Below, piece after piece: positions 17,578 to 24,505 of a stretch of DNA of 51,041 nt. The DNA lies in contig NCAT01000024.1 in the NCBI GenBank assembly GCA_002255575.1, positions 1-51,041 on the forward strand, read 5' to 3'. The notes under the pieces are model-generated. The model searched no databases. It was not told where the DNA came from and was given only the letters and a program-made list of their open reading frames with translations. Both the position numbers and the translations under genes were made by a program. This DNA comes from Acidocella sp. 20-57-95. GTDB taxonomy: Bacteria > Pseudomonadota > Alphaproteobacteria > Acetobacterales > Acetobacteraceae. How positions within the stretch are numbered: position 1 is the stretch's first letter; the number at the start of each line of letters is the position of its first letter.

Positions 17578-17930
17578 TGCGCCACACTGTTTGCCAGGTT
17601 AATGATGTTTTGGCCGGTGGGCTTCTATACAAAACGGCAGGCCGCACCAACATTATTTTATTACGTTTGCCATCCGGCGAAATTAAAGCGATTGCCAGCC
17701 GGTGTCCCCATCACGGTGCCAACCTCGCCCATGGCTGCATTACCGGTTATGCAGCCGGAACGGGCCCACATGATGTGCATTTGGAACGTCAAGGTGAAAT
17801 ACTGCGCTGCCCTTGGCATGGGTTTGAGTTTGACATCGTAACCCGCCGCGCTGTTGTGGAGTCATCGGCGCTGAGCCTGAGAGAGTTTAAGGTGGTGATT
17901 GAGGGCGATGACGTTGTGGTTGAAGCTTGA
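17574..17930 (+). CDS. Rieske-type [2Fe-2S] ferredoxin-like protein
   Basis: The 118-residue protein has both Rieske cluster motifs, CPHHGANL near residue 43 and CPWHGFEF near 78, with 32 residues between the His of the first and the Cys of the second. That is longer than the usual 15-17. It has no catalytic oxygenase domain, so it should be an electron-transfer protein. It is translationally coupled to the amidohydrolase gene. No partner reductase or ring-hydroxylating oxygenase is in the window, so its electron partners lie elsewhere or among the flavoproteins upstream. Confidence 0.85.
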   Translation: MMRHTVCQVNDVLAGGLLYKTAGRTNIILLRLPSGEIKAIASRCPHHGANLAHGCITGYAAGTGPHDVHLERQGEILRCPWHGFEFDIVTRRAVVESSALSLREFKVVIEGDDVVVEA

Positions 17931-18045
17931 ATGAGCGTTTGACTGGTTGAGCGTGACGCGCTGTTGTTAGGGGCTTTTGTTGGTGTCGCCTTGGCAGGCG
18001 CTAGTGCCTATTGCAGTGGTTGCGTCTTGCAGCGATTGTACCTAA

Positions 18046-18564
18046 TTATTGTAGCGCCGCGACGATTTTTCGGCAAAAGGCTGGTAGGTCTTCGGGCTTT
18101 CTGGATGAGATGATCACACCATCCACCACAACTTCGCTATCCTCAAACACGCCGCCTGCGTTTGTTAAATCATCTTTGATAGAGGGTGCGCCTGTCACGC
18201 GTTTTCCTTGCAGCACATGCGCGGAGGCCAATAGCCAGCAGCCGTGGCAAATGGCGGCGACAACTTTACCAGCTTCGACATGGCGGGTTACCATCGATAC
18301 CATGGGCGGACAAAGACGCATGAGGTCTGGCGCGTAGCCGCCAGGGATTACGAGCGCATCATAAAGATGTGCCTGTGCTTCCTGTGCGGTAATATCGGAC
18401 TTTATGATCTGGCCAAGCTTGGATGTATAATTTTTTAATTCAGGTCCAACGATACTGACCTCTGCGCCAGCCTCACGAAGCCTGTAAAACGGATACCATA
18501 CTTCGTGATCGTTATGGTTATTTTCGATGAATATGGCAATTTTTCGCCCTGTGAGCGCTGCCAT
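18046..18564 (-). CDS. DJ-1/PfpI family protein
   Basis: The 172-residue protein has the DJ-1/PfpI fold pattern: KIAIFIENNHNDHEVWYP near residue 8, ALVIPGGYAPD near 90, and the nucleophile elbow AICHGCWLL near 125, with Cys followed by His-Gly. Family members act as deglycase-like or general stress proteins, or as cysteine peptidases (PfpI type). The ATG at 18564 is chosen for the AAGGGAGG just upstream; a longer frame has no ribosome site. It is convergent with the Rieske gene and transcribed alone. Confidence 0.85.
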   Translation of the reverse strand: MAALTGRKIAIFIENNHNDHEVWYPFYRLREAGAEVSIVGPELKNYTSKLGQIIKSDITAQEAQAHLYDALVIPGGYAPDLMRLCPPMVSMVTRHVEAGKVVAAICHGCWLLASAHVLQGKRVTGAPSIKDDLTNAGGVFEDSEVVVDGVIISSRKPEDLPAFCRKIVAALQ

Positions 18565-18742
18565 TTTGGCCTCCCTTTGATGAGCCAACGTCATGTTCGT
18601 GCGATAACCTATGAGTAGCAAATATATGTGTCAATTAACATGGCATGGGAGTTTACCTATGGAAAATTGTTGCGATGCGCCAAGAAAAATAGTGCGCGCT
18701 GGCGCGCCAAAAAACATGGTCTTCGCGGTGCGATGGCGAGGC

Positions 18743-19498
18743 TCACGCGTGCTCTCCTGGCCGTTGGGGCAGTATGCGAATAAGCAGGATGATCGCGGCG
18801 ATGAGCATCGCTGAAGCACCCACGCGGCTTAAATCGAGCCCGCCCTGGGTGAGGGGCTTGTCCAGCAGGTCACCAACCGTGGCGCCGAGCGGCCGGGTGA
18901 GGATGAAAGCTGCCCAGAATAGCGCGACATGCGAGATGCGGGTGAAATAATACGCCAAGGCTGTGAGTGCGATTGCTGCACCAAACACCAGCGCACCGCC
19001 GCCAAAGCCGAGGCCGTTTGTGGTTGCCATCCAATCACCGAGTGCTGTGCCCAAGGTTTGCGAAAATAAAATCGTCACCCAATAAAAAGCCTCGCTACGT
19101 GGGGTGGCGACACTGTTCACCGATATGCTGCCTTCTGCCCAGCGCCAGATGGCGAGGGAGGCGGCCAACAGTAGTACCAGTAGCGTGGTGCCTCCCGCGT
19201 AGCCGATGCCAAGTGAGCGGTCAGCGAAATCGGCCATGGTGGTGCCGACCGTGGTGGTGGCAATAATGGTAAGCCAGTAGAGCAGCGGGTGAAAGCGGGT
19301 GGCGCGTATTTGCACGATCACCGCGGCAATGAAAACGGCTAGAAAAATCAGCGAGCCCACGGCATAGCCAAGATGCATCGACATGCTGACGGCATCACCG
19401 CCAGTCTCGCCAAGCGTGGTTGCCAGAATTTTGATAATCCAGAAGCCCAAGACCACTTCAGGTACTTTGCTCAGCGTTTGTTTCACGGCGTCATTCAT
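18743..19498 (-). CDS. Multi-pass membrane protein with four DUF347 repeats (COG4705 type)
   Basis: The 251-residue protein has about eight membrane helices arranged as four repeats, each ending with a Gly-x-x-x-x-Asp type motif: TLGETGGDAV, TVGTTMADFADR, TLGTALGDWMA and PLGATVGDLLDKP. This fourfold pattern matches the DUF347/COG4705 group, whose function is not established. Conserved acidic residues inside membrane segments suggest ion or metal handling. Its start is 73 bases downstream of the PepSY stop, in line with the PepSY, kinase and regulator genes upstream, so it may belong to the same regulon. Confidence 0.75.
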   Translation of the reverse strand: MNDAVKQTLSKVPEVVLGFWIIKILATTLGETGGDAVSMSMHLGYAVGSLIFLAVFIAAVIVQIRATRFHPLLYWLTIIATTTVGTTMADFADRSLGIGYAGGTTLLVLLLAASLAIWRWAEGSISVNSVATPRSEAFYWVTILFSQTLGTALGDWMATTNGLGFGGGALVFGAAIALTALAYYFTRISHVALFWAAFILTRPLGATVGDLLDKPLTQGGLDLSRVGASAMLIAAIILLIRILPQRPGEHA

Positions 19499-19571
19499 TC
19501 ACTTAATCTTTCACGGAAACGGCCCGCCCCATGTGCGATGGGGCGGGATGGTTGCAACGTCTATGCGGGGT

Positions 19572-19883
19572 TTAGTCGGCGTGCGGGCCTTCGGCGCTGT
19601 TTTCCAGCAGCGCGCCGGTTACGGCATCAATGCCAACCTCATGGGTGCCTGCGCTGTCCTTGATGTCAAACGAATAGCGCAATCCGCTGCCGCCGGATTC
19701 TTTTTCCAGCTCCTGATCAGCCACTGTGCCGGGTTGGGCTTGCAAGGCGGTGGCCTGGGCAGCCTCCAGGCTGATCTTGGCGCCCCCAGCCAGTTCCTGG
19801 CCGGTATAGGCCAAGGCTGGCCCTGCAAAAGCTGCAAGAATCGCAACCGCGCCAAGGGCGCGCACGGGTTGTGAAAATTTCAT
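19572..19883 (-). CDS. PepSY-domain periplasmic protein
   Basis: The 103-residue protein has a signal peptide (core LGAVAILAAFAGPALA, cleavage before YTGQELAGG). One PepSY domain follows: KISLEAAQATALQAQPGTV, then LRYSFDIKDSAGTHEVGIDAVTGALLE. PepSY proteins bind to or inhibit periplasmic partners, and small ones often sit beside two-component systems. The start is one of two adjacent ATGs; the one at 19883 has better spacing from GGAGA. It is 86 bases downstream of the kinase gene on the same strand, so it may report on or modulate the kinase. Confidence 0.85.
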   Translation of the reverse strand: MKFSQPVRALGAVAILAAFAGPALAYTGQELAGGAKISLEAAQATALQAQPGTVADQELEKESGGSGLRYSFDIKDSAGTHEVGIDAVTGALLENSAEGPHAD

Positions 19884-19969
19884 CATAAGTCTCCATAAAA
19901 GGTAAGGCACAGCAGCGGCTTTTGCGCCGCGCTTGGGACTTGTATTAACGGCGCAAACTTAGGGGAGAC

Positions 19970-21289
19970 TTAGGGGCGGTGGCTCGGCATGATAACGCGC
20001 GCCAGCACGCCGCTGACGCCATCGGCGCGGTTACAAACCTCCAGGCCAAAGCCGTGACGTTCAGCAATCCGGCGCGCGATGGCAAGCCCAAGGCCGGAGC
20101 CTTCCGCCAGTTGCGGCGCGGCGCGGTAGAAACGCTCAAACAGCAATGCTTGTGCGCCTGCCGGTAAGCCGTGGCCGCTATCGAGAATCTCGGCGGCAAA
20201 ACCAGCTTCTGTGGGGCGGAGCGTTACATCCACCGTGCCACCCGTTTGCGTGTAGGTCAGGGCATTTTCGATCAGATTGGCGAATAATGTGCGAATCTCC
20301 TCCGCAACGCCGTAAATCATCGCGGGTGGGGTTATGGCGGCGCCGATATCAATGCCCTTGCGGCTGGCCAGCGGGGTTTGGTCCGCCACACAGGCAAGCA
20401 GCAGGGTTGCGGCATCGAACGGGGCGCTGCGTGGTGGCGCGGGCTCATCGAGCCGGGCCAAGCGCAGAAGCTGGCTCACCAGCGCCCCCGCCCGCCGCAC
20501 GCTTTCTGCCAGCGCCTCAAGCCGAGGACGCTGGCTTGGCGTTGGCTGGTCGGCGCTGAGATTGCCGATTTCGATCTGCATGGCGGTGAGCGGGGTCCGC
20601 AGCGTATGTGCGGCGTCAGCCAAAAAGCGTTTCTGTGCCGCCAGAGTGCCATTCAGCCGAAAAATCAGCCCGTTCATGGCCGCCACCAACGGCTTCAACT
20701 CAGCCGGTACATCAGTCAGGGGCAGCGGGTCCGTGGCTTGTGCACTCCGTGTGGCGAGGTCTTTTGCCAGATCATCAAGCCGCCGCAGCGTGCGGTGCAG
20801 GGCCAAACTAACCACCAGCCAGGAGAGCGGAAGTAGCAGCACCACCGGCAATGCTGCGCCCAGGGCGGCGTTGCTGGCGATTTCGTCGCGCACCGTCATA
20901 CGCTGTGCCACCTGCACTACCCGGTCCCGGCCACGTAGCGTGTAAACCCGCCATGCCTCACCGCCTGATCTAACTTCGGTAAAACCTGCACGCGGCTGCA
21001 AAGGAATGTCGATGCCGGGTAGCGATTGATGTATTTCATGCCCCGCCGCATCCCAGATTGTGACGGCGAAATTATCCTCCGGGTCTTGGTCGGGGGCGGT
21101 GGGCGCGTTGGCGGTACTTAGTTCTGGCCCCGCATTCAGGGCGATCTGGCGAAGCTGGCCATCCAGAAACACCGCCGTCTCGCTCTCGCTATAGCGGTAG
21201 GCCGCAGCCGTGGTGATCACTCCCATCACCGCCAGCAAGGCGGTGATCCATACCAAGGCCGTGCGGCGTAAGGACCGGCTGCCCCTCAT
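19970..21289 (-). CDS. Two-component sensor histidine kinase (QseC/PmrB-like)
   Basis: The 439-residue protein has a first membrane helix near residues 8-30, a periplasmic domain to about 140, a second helix near 143-165, and a HAMP-like linker. The phospho-acceptor His is in AAHTLRTPLTAMQ (about residue 228) and the ATPase domain has ENALTYT (N box), DSGHGLP and GSGLGLAIARRI. The ATG at 21289 overlaps the response-regulator stop (ATGA), so the pair is coupled. The short periplasmic domain suggests sensing of an envelope signal such as a metal or a cationic compound. Confidence 0.9.
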   Translation of the reverse strand: MRGSRSLRRTALVWITALLAVMGVITTAAAYRYSESETAVFLDGQLRQIALNAGPELSTANAPTAPDQDPEDNFAVTIWDAAGHEIHQSLPGIDIPLQPRAGFTEVRSGGEAWRVYTLRGRDRVVQVAQRMTVRDEIASNAALGAALPVVLLLPLSWLVVSLALHRTLRRLDDLAKDLATRSAQATDPLPLTDVPAELKPLVAAMNGLIFRLNGTLAAQKRFLADAAHTLRTPLTAMQIEIGNLSADQPTPSQRPRLEALAESVRRAGALVSQLLRLARLDEPAPPRSAPFDAATLLLACVADQTPLASRKGIDIGAAITPPAMIYGVAEEIRTLFANLIENALTYTQTGGTVDVTLRPTEAGFAAEILDSGHGLPAGAQALLFERFYRAAPQLAEGSGLGLAIARRIAERHGFGLEVCNRADGVSGVLARVIMPSHRP

Positions 21290-21942
21290 TTTGGCACCAG
21301 CCAACCAGCACCACGGACATTGAGGATGGCACCCTTGCCGAATTTGCGCCGGATCGCGTGGATCAACACTTCCACCGCATTGCTCTCCACTTCCTCACCC
21401 CAGCCATAGATGCGCTCCTCGATTTGGGCGCGCGACAATATCAGCCCAGGCCGCTCCATCAGCGCGTGCAGCAGCGCATATTCGCGTGCGGTGAGGATTG
21501 CAGTTTGCCCATCATGGGTGAATTCATGCGTCCCGGTATCAAGCTCAGCCGTGCTGGTACTCAGACGCAGCGTGGCCCGCCCCGCCCGGCGGCGGACCAG
21601 CACGCGCATTCGTGCCAGTAATTCCGGCATTTCGAACGGTTTTAGCAGATAATCATCGGCGCCAAGGTCCAACCCCGCCACCCGGCTCTCCAGCGCATCG
21701 CGGGCGGTGATAATGAGCACCGGCGTTGCGACACCATGGCGCCGGGCGGCCTGCAGCACGGCCATGCCGTCGATGCCGGGAAGCCCAAGATCAAGCAGCG
21801 CGATGGCATAACCGTCATCGCGGAGCGCGTCCTGGCCGGCCAAACCGTCGCGGACCCAGTCCACCGACATGCCAGCCGCTTTTAGTGCCGCCACCAGGCC
21901 ATTGCCGATCGGGATGTCATCTTCGATGAGCAAAACACGCAT
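21286..21942 (-). CDS. OmpR-family response regulator (QseB/PmrA-like)
   Basis: The 218-residue protein has a receiver domain with the acidic pocket IEDD (residues 6-9), phosphorylated Asp51 in LLDLGLPG, and the conserved Lys in LLKPF near 101. A C-terminal winged helix follows, with TAREYALLHALMERPG and the VLIHAIRRKFG recognition region. It is the partner of the kinase encoded downstream. The frame extends upstream to 22050 but the ATG at 21942 gives the family N-terminus MRVLLIEDD. Confidence 0.92.
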   Translation of the reverse strand: MRVLLIEDDIPIGNGLVAALKAAGMSVDWVRDGLAGQDALRDDGYAIALLDLGLPGIDGMAVLQAARRHGVATPVLIITARDALESRVAGLDLGADDYLLKPFEMPELLARMRVLVRRRAGRATLRLSTSTAELDTGTHEFTHDGQTAILTAREYALLHALMERPGLILSRAQIEERIYGWGEEVESNAVEVLIHAIRRKFGKGAILNVRGAGWLVPK

Positions 21943-22274
21943 AGATGAAGCATTGCGGCAGAGCCCCCGATTGGGCAAGCGAACGCGACTATGGGACGTG
22001 GAGGTTGTCCAGCGTTTTCGAATTGGGCATGTTGTCTCGGAAACAAACAATCATGTTTGAGGCGACGCGATGACTTTTGTTATGAAGCGTGCACCGAAAG
22101 CGAGCCGGTGGTGGGCAAGTTGAACTGGTGCGATGCCCGAAGCCATTGCTTCATATGCGGGCTGTGACCACCTCAACCCGCATATGCGTTGACCTGCTGA
22201 AACTTTATCCCCGTTATTACGAATGATCGGCAAGCTCTTCGATCACATGCAGACCTTAAAAAATTCCGAAATCC
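21943..22274. other. Intergenic stretch with a long inverted repeat, no gene recognised
   Basis: Between the response-regulator start and the 3' end of the Pro/Tyr-rich gene there is no supported gene. The stretch must hold the promoter of the regulator-kinase pair. The main structure is a perfect 10-bp inverted repeat at 22152-22186 (listed separately). Open frames here have no domain or ribosome site. Confidence 0.55.
22152..22186. repeat. Perfect 10-bp inverted repeat with a 15-base spacer
   Basis: CATATGCGGG at 22152-22161 is followed after 15 bases by CCCGCATATG at 22177-22186. It lies about 90 bases beyond the 3' end of the minus-strand Pro/Tyr-rich gene and about 210 bases upstream of the response regulator. 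No T-run follows on either strand, so a classic terminator is unlikely. An RNA processing hairpin, a repeat-family element or a protein site are all possible. Confidence 0.6.
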
Positions 22275-22568
22275 TCAATCATCATCTTCTTCTTCGTGAT
22301 GATGGCCCCAATAGGCTGGGTGAGGCTGATAATACACCGGCGGCGGGGGCGGTGCGTAATAGACATCGGGTGGGGCCGGTCGATAATATACGGGCGGTGG
22401 GGGCGGCTGGTAATAAACCGGCGGCGGCGGTTGATAATAAACCGGTGGCGCAAACCCAAATGAAAAGCTCAAGCCTCCGTGATCATCATCATCGGCCATA
22501 GCTTTATGGGTAACACCTGCCGCTAATCCAACCAAAACCACTGAAAACAGCAAAGATTTCAATCGCAT
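22275..22568 (-). CDS. Secreted Pro/Tyr-rich repeat protein with acidic tail
   Basis: The 97-residue protein has a signal peptide (core LLFSVVLVGLAAGV, cleavage near AMA-DDDD). The mature protein has an Asp-rich start, then five or so copies of a P-P-P-P-V-Y-Y-x pattern between about residues 41 and 84, then a His-rich and acidic end (GHHHEEEDDD). No enzyme domain is visible. Repeats of this kind suggest a wall-associated, adhesive or metal-binding envelope peptide. The gene is divergent from the small lipoprotein gene at 22769, which also ends in His followed by acidic residues. Confidence 0.7.
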   Translation of the reverse strand: MRLKSLLFSVVLVGLAAGVTHKAMADDDDHGGLSFSFGFAPPVYYQPPPPVYYQPPPPPVYYRPAPPDVYYAPPPPPVYYQPHPAYWGHHHEEEDDD

Positions 22569-22768
22569 TGTTTTAACCTTTCCTCGGTATATTCAGAGAG
22601 TGATATAAAATCATGGCTTTTTTTAGACGATCTTTCAGATAAATATCAGCCAGTTTGGTGCTGAAAAAATTTTAGATGTCGCACATAAAGTCGCCATAAA
22701 TTGCGAAGACAAGGCTCTGGTCAAACTCCGATAGTCTAACCTGCATCAGCGATAGGAGCGCCCTGAGC

Positions 22769-22966
22769 ATGACAACACAAAATCTTAAAATCTACGCCCG
22801 ACTGTTGGCTTTTCTTGCGATCGTCGGATCGCTCGGTATGTCCTTGGCAGGTTGCGTTTATTATCCGGCACGTGGTGGTTATAGCGGATATTATGCAGCA
22901 CCGGCCTATGGTTATGTTACTGGCGGCGGTGGTTATCGTTATCATGAAGATGATGACGACGATTAG
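22769..22966 (+). CDS. Small Tyr/Gly-rich lipoprotein with acidic tail
   Basis: The 65-residue protein has a lipoprotein signal with the lipobox SLAGC near residue 29. The mature part is Tyr/Gly-rich (YYPARGGYSGYYAAPAYGYV) and ends HEDDDDD. No known domain is recognised. The start ATG lies 200 bases from the divergent Pro/Tyr-rich gene and the tails of both products look alike, so a shared envelope role and shared control are plausible. Confidence 0.65.
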   Translation: MTTQNLKIYARLLAFLAIVGSLGMSLAGCVYYPARGGYSGYYAAPAYGYVTGGGGYRYHEDDDDD

Positions 22967-23262
22967 GTCTACGCGTTTTGCGTGCATGTTCGGCCGGGAT
23001 GCCGCTGGAGCCGTTCTAGGGGCTTGGACGAATGGTGTTAAACGTGAATCGCGTTACCAGACCGCTGTTAGTGACAGGCCGGAAACGCTCATGTCTGGCA
23101 GCCCAAAGAATGGTCATGGCTGAGACAAGGCGGGATTTAGCCGTTCGCTGGCGATACGTTCGGCAGCAAGTCAAGTTGATTGAATTAAAATAAATGTGAT
23201 AATTGATCAGACATTGTTGTTGCTTTATGGGTATCAAATACCTCACGGATGGTCATCGCGGT
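22967..23262. other. Intergenic stretch upstream of the LacI-type regulator, no gene recognised
   Basis: No supported gene is present. The last 80 bases before the regulator are AT-rich and probably hold its promoter. The palindrome found before the receptor and glucokinase genes is not present here, so I see no evidence for autoregulation through that site. Short open frames on both strands have no domain. Confidence 0.5.
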
Positions 23263-24294
23263 ATGGCGAATGTTAAAATGTCGGATATTGCGAGTTTGGC
23301 TGGCGTCTCAGAGTCAACTGTATCGCGGGCGCTGTGTGATAATCCGCTTATTAATGAGGCAACCCGCACGCGTATTAAAAAAATCGCTGAAGAGAACGGC
23401 TATGTGCTTGATTTGCGCGCGCGGAATTTGCGCTTGCAAAAGACCGGTACCATCAGCGTGGTATTCCCGCTTTTGCATGAGGTCGACTCCGGTATTTCAG
23501 ACCCGTTCTTTCTTGAGATGCTGGGGCATCTGGCGGATGAGCTGGCTGAGCGCCATTATGACCTGTTGCTGCATAAAATTGGGCCCGGCGAGCCGCGTGG
23601 TTTAATAGACTTAGTCAATGAACGGCGCTCGGACGGTGTGTTGGTCATTGGCCAGTCCACCCAGAATGCGGTTATTAATGAGCTTGCCACGCGCTATGAG
23701 CCGTTGGTGGTGTGGGGCGCAGCGCTGCCGGACCAACATTATCTTACCGTCGGCTCTGATAATTATAACGGGGCGGTGACGGCTGTTCAGCATTTGGTGG
23801 GTTTAGGCCACCGGCGCATTGCGTTTTTTGGCGATAAGACCCTGCCCGAAATTGGGCAGCGTTACGCCGGGTATGTTGCGGCCATTGAACAAGCCGGTAT
23901 TGCGCCTAATCCTGCTTTAGAATGCCGCGTGCCGTTCGACCGGCTCGGTGCGCGTAAAGCCATGAATGGCTTTTTAGACCAACATATTGCCTTTGATGCC
24001 GTGTTTGCGGCCTCTGACCTCGTCGCGATTGCCGCGATTAATGTGTTCGACCAGCGTGGCATCAAGGTACCGGTCGATGTGGCGATGGTTGGGTTCGACG
24101 ATATTATGCTGGCTGCCGCTTATACGCCGGCATTAACAACCGTGCGGCAGGATATTGGCCAGGGGGCGAAGGCGATGGTCGAGGCACTGTTTAGCCGGTT
24201 AAACGGCACGCAAGCTGCCTCAACAATTTTACCAACCTCTTTGGTCATCCGTGCCTCCTGCGGCGCTAAAATGTTGCAAAACAAATCCGCTTAG
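23263..24294 (+). CDS. LacI-family transcription regulator of the sugar locus
   Basis: The 343-residue protein has an N-terminal helix-turn-helix (KMSDIASLAGVSESTVSRAL) with a hinge through about residue 60 (LDLRARNLR), then a periplasmic-binding-protein-like effector domain (VLVIGQSTQ, VVWGAALP, AVTAVQHLVGLGHRRIAFFG, AVFAASDLVAIAAI, VGFDDI). It would repress sugar genes until an inducer binds, by analogy to SuxR of Xanthomonas sucrose loci. I chose the ATG at 23263 because it gives the normal N-terminus. It precedes the receptor gene by 211 bases, and that gap holds a LacI-type palindrome at 24406-24419. Confidence 0.92.
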   Translation: MANVKMSDIASLAGVSESTVSRALCDNPLINEATRTRIKKIAEENGYVLDLRARNLRLQKTGTISVVFPLLHEVDSGISDPFFLEMLGHLADELAERHYDLLLHKIGPGEPRGLIDLVNERRSDGVLVIGQSTQNAVINELATRYEPLVVWGAALPDQHYLTVGSDNYNGAVTAVQHLVGLGHRRIAFFGDKTLPEIGQRYAGYVAAIEQAGIAPNPALECRVPFDRLGARKAMNGFLDQHIAFDAVFAASDLVAIAAINVFDQRGIKVPVDVAMVGFDDIMLAAAYTPALTTVRQDIGQGAKAMVEALFSRLNGTQAASTILPTSLVIRASCGAKMLQNKSA

Positions 24295-24405
24295 CGCCAG
24301 GGCGATAAAAAACTTCAATTAAAACAGATGGTTAACACAACGCATTTTGCGGGGCAGCATTTTTTGCTGCGCCAGAGCGGCTAAAACATTTTCATAAATA
24401 GTTAT

Positions 24406-24419
24406 TGCAATCGATTGCA
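24406..24419. promoter_or_regulatory. Candidate LacI-type operator before the TonB-dependent receptor gene
   Basis: TGCAATCGATTGCA is a perfect 14-bp palindrome with a central CG, as in many LacI-family operators. It stands 86 bases upstream of the receptor ATG and just after the regulator gene. An identical copy lies at 31784-31797 between glucokinase and the sugar transporter. The shared sequence at two promoters of one pathway is the main support. Confidence 0.8.
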
Positions 24420-24505
24420 TTTTGGTTCAAGACGGAGATGTTAACGAAAAGAGGGGGGCGCGGCGATATCGTCGTGAAACCTCTTATCAACAGAGAGGAA
24501 ACAAA

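Noticed and set aside
17940..18045. A hydrophobic reading frame and a short CGCCT/AGGCG hairpin between the Rieske and DJ-1 genes
   Set aside because: The frame lacks a start codon with a ribosome site. The hairpin (17987-18000) has only five pairs and no T-run, so I do not call a terminator.
22051..22233. A minus-strand 60-codon frame upstream of the response regulator
   Set aside because: It contains the inverted repeat, has no ribosome site or domain, and probably arises from strand composition.
23160..23262. TGAT...ATCA sequence upstream of the LacI-type gene as an autoregulatory operator
   Set aside because: It is an imperfect repeat in AT-rich DNA and does not resemble the TGCAATCGATTGCA palindrome.
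24340..24375. A GCAGCA/TGCTGC hairpin between the LacI-type gene and the receptor gene
   Set aside because: The stem is only six pairs with mismatches beyond, and the T-run is in the loop rather than after it, so it does not qualify as a terminator.
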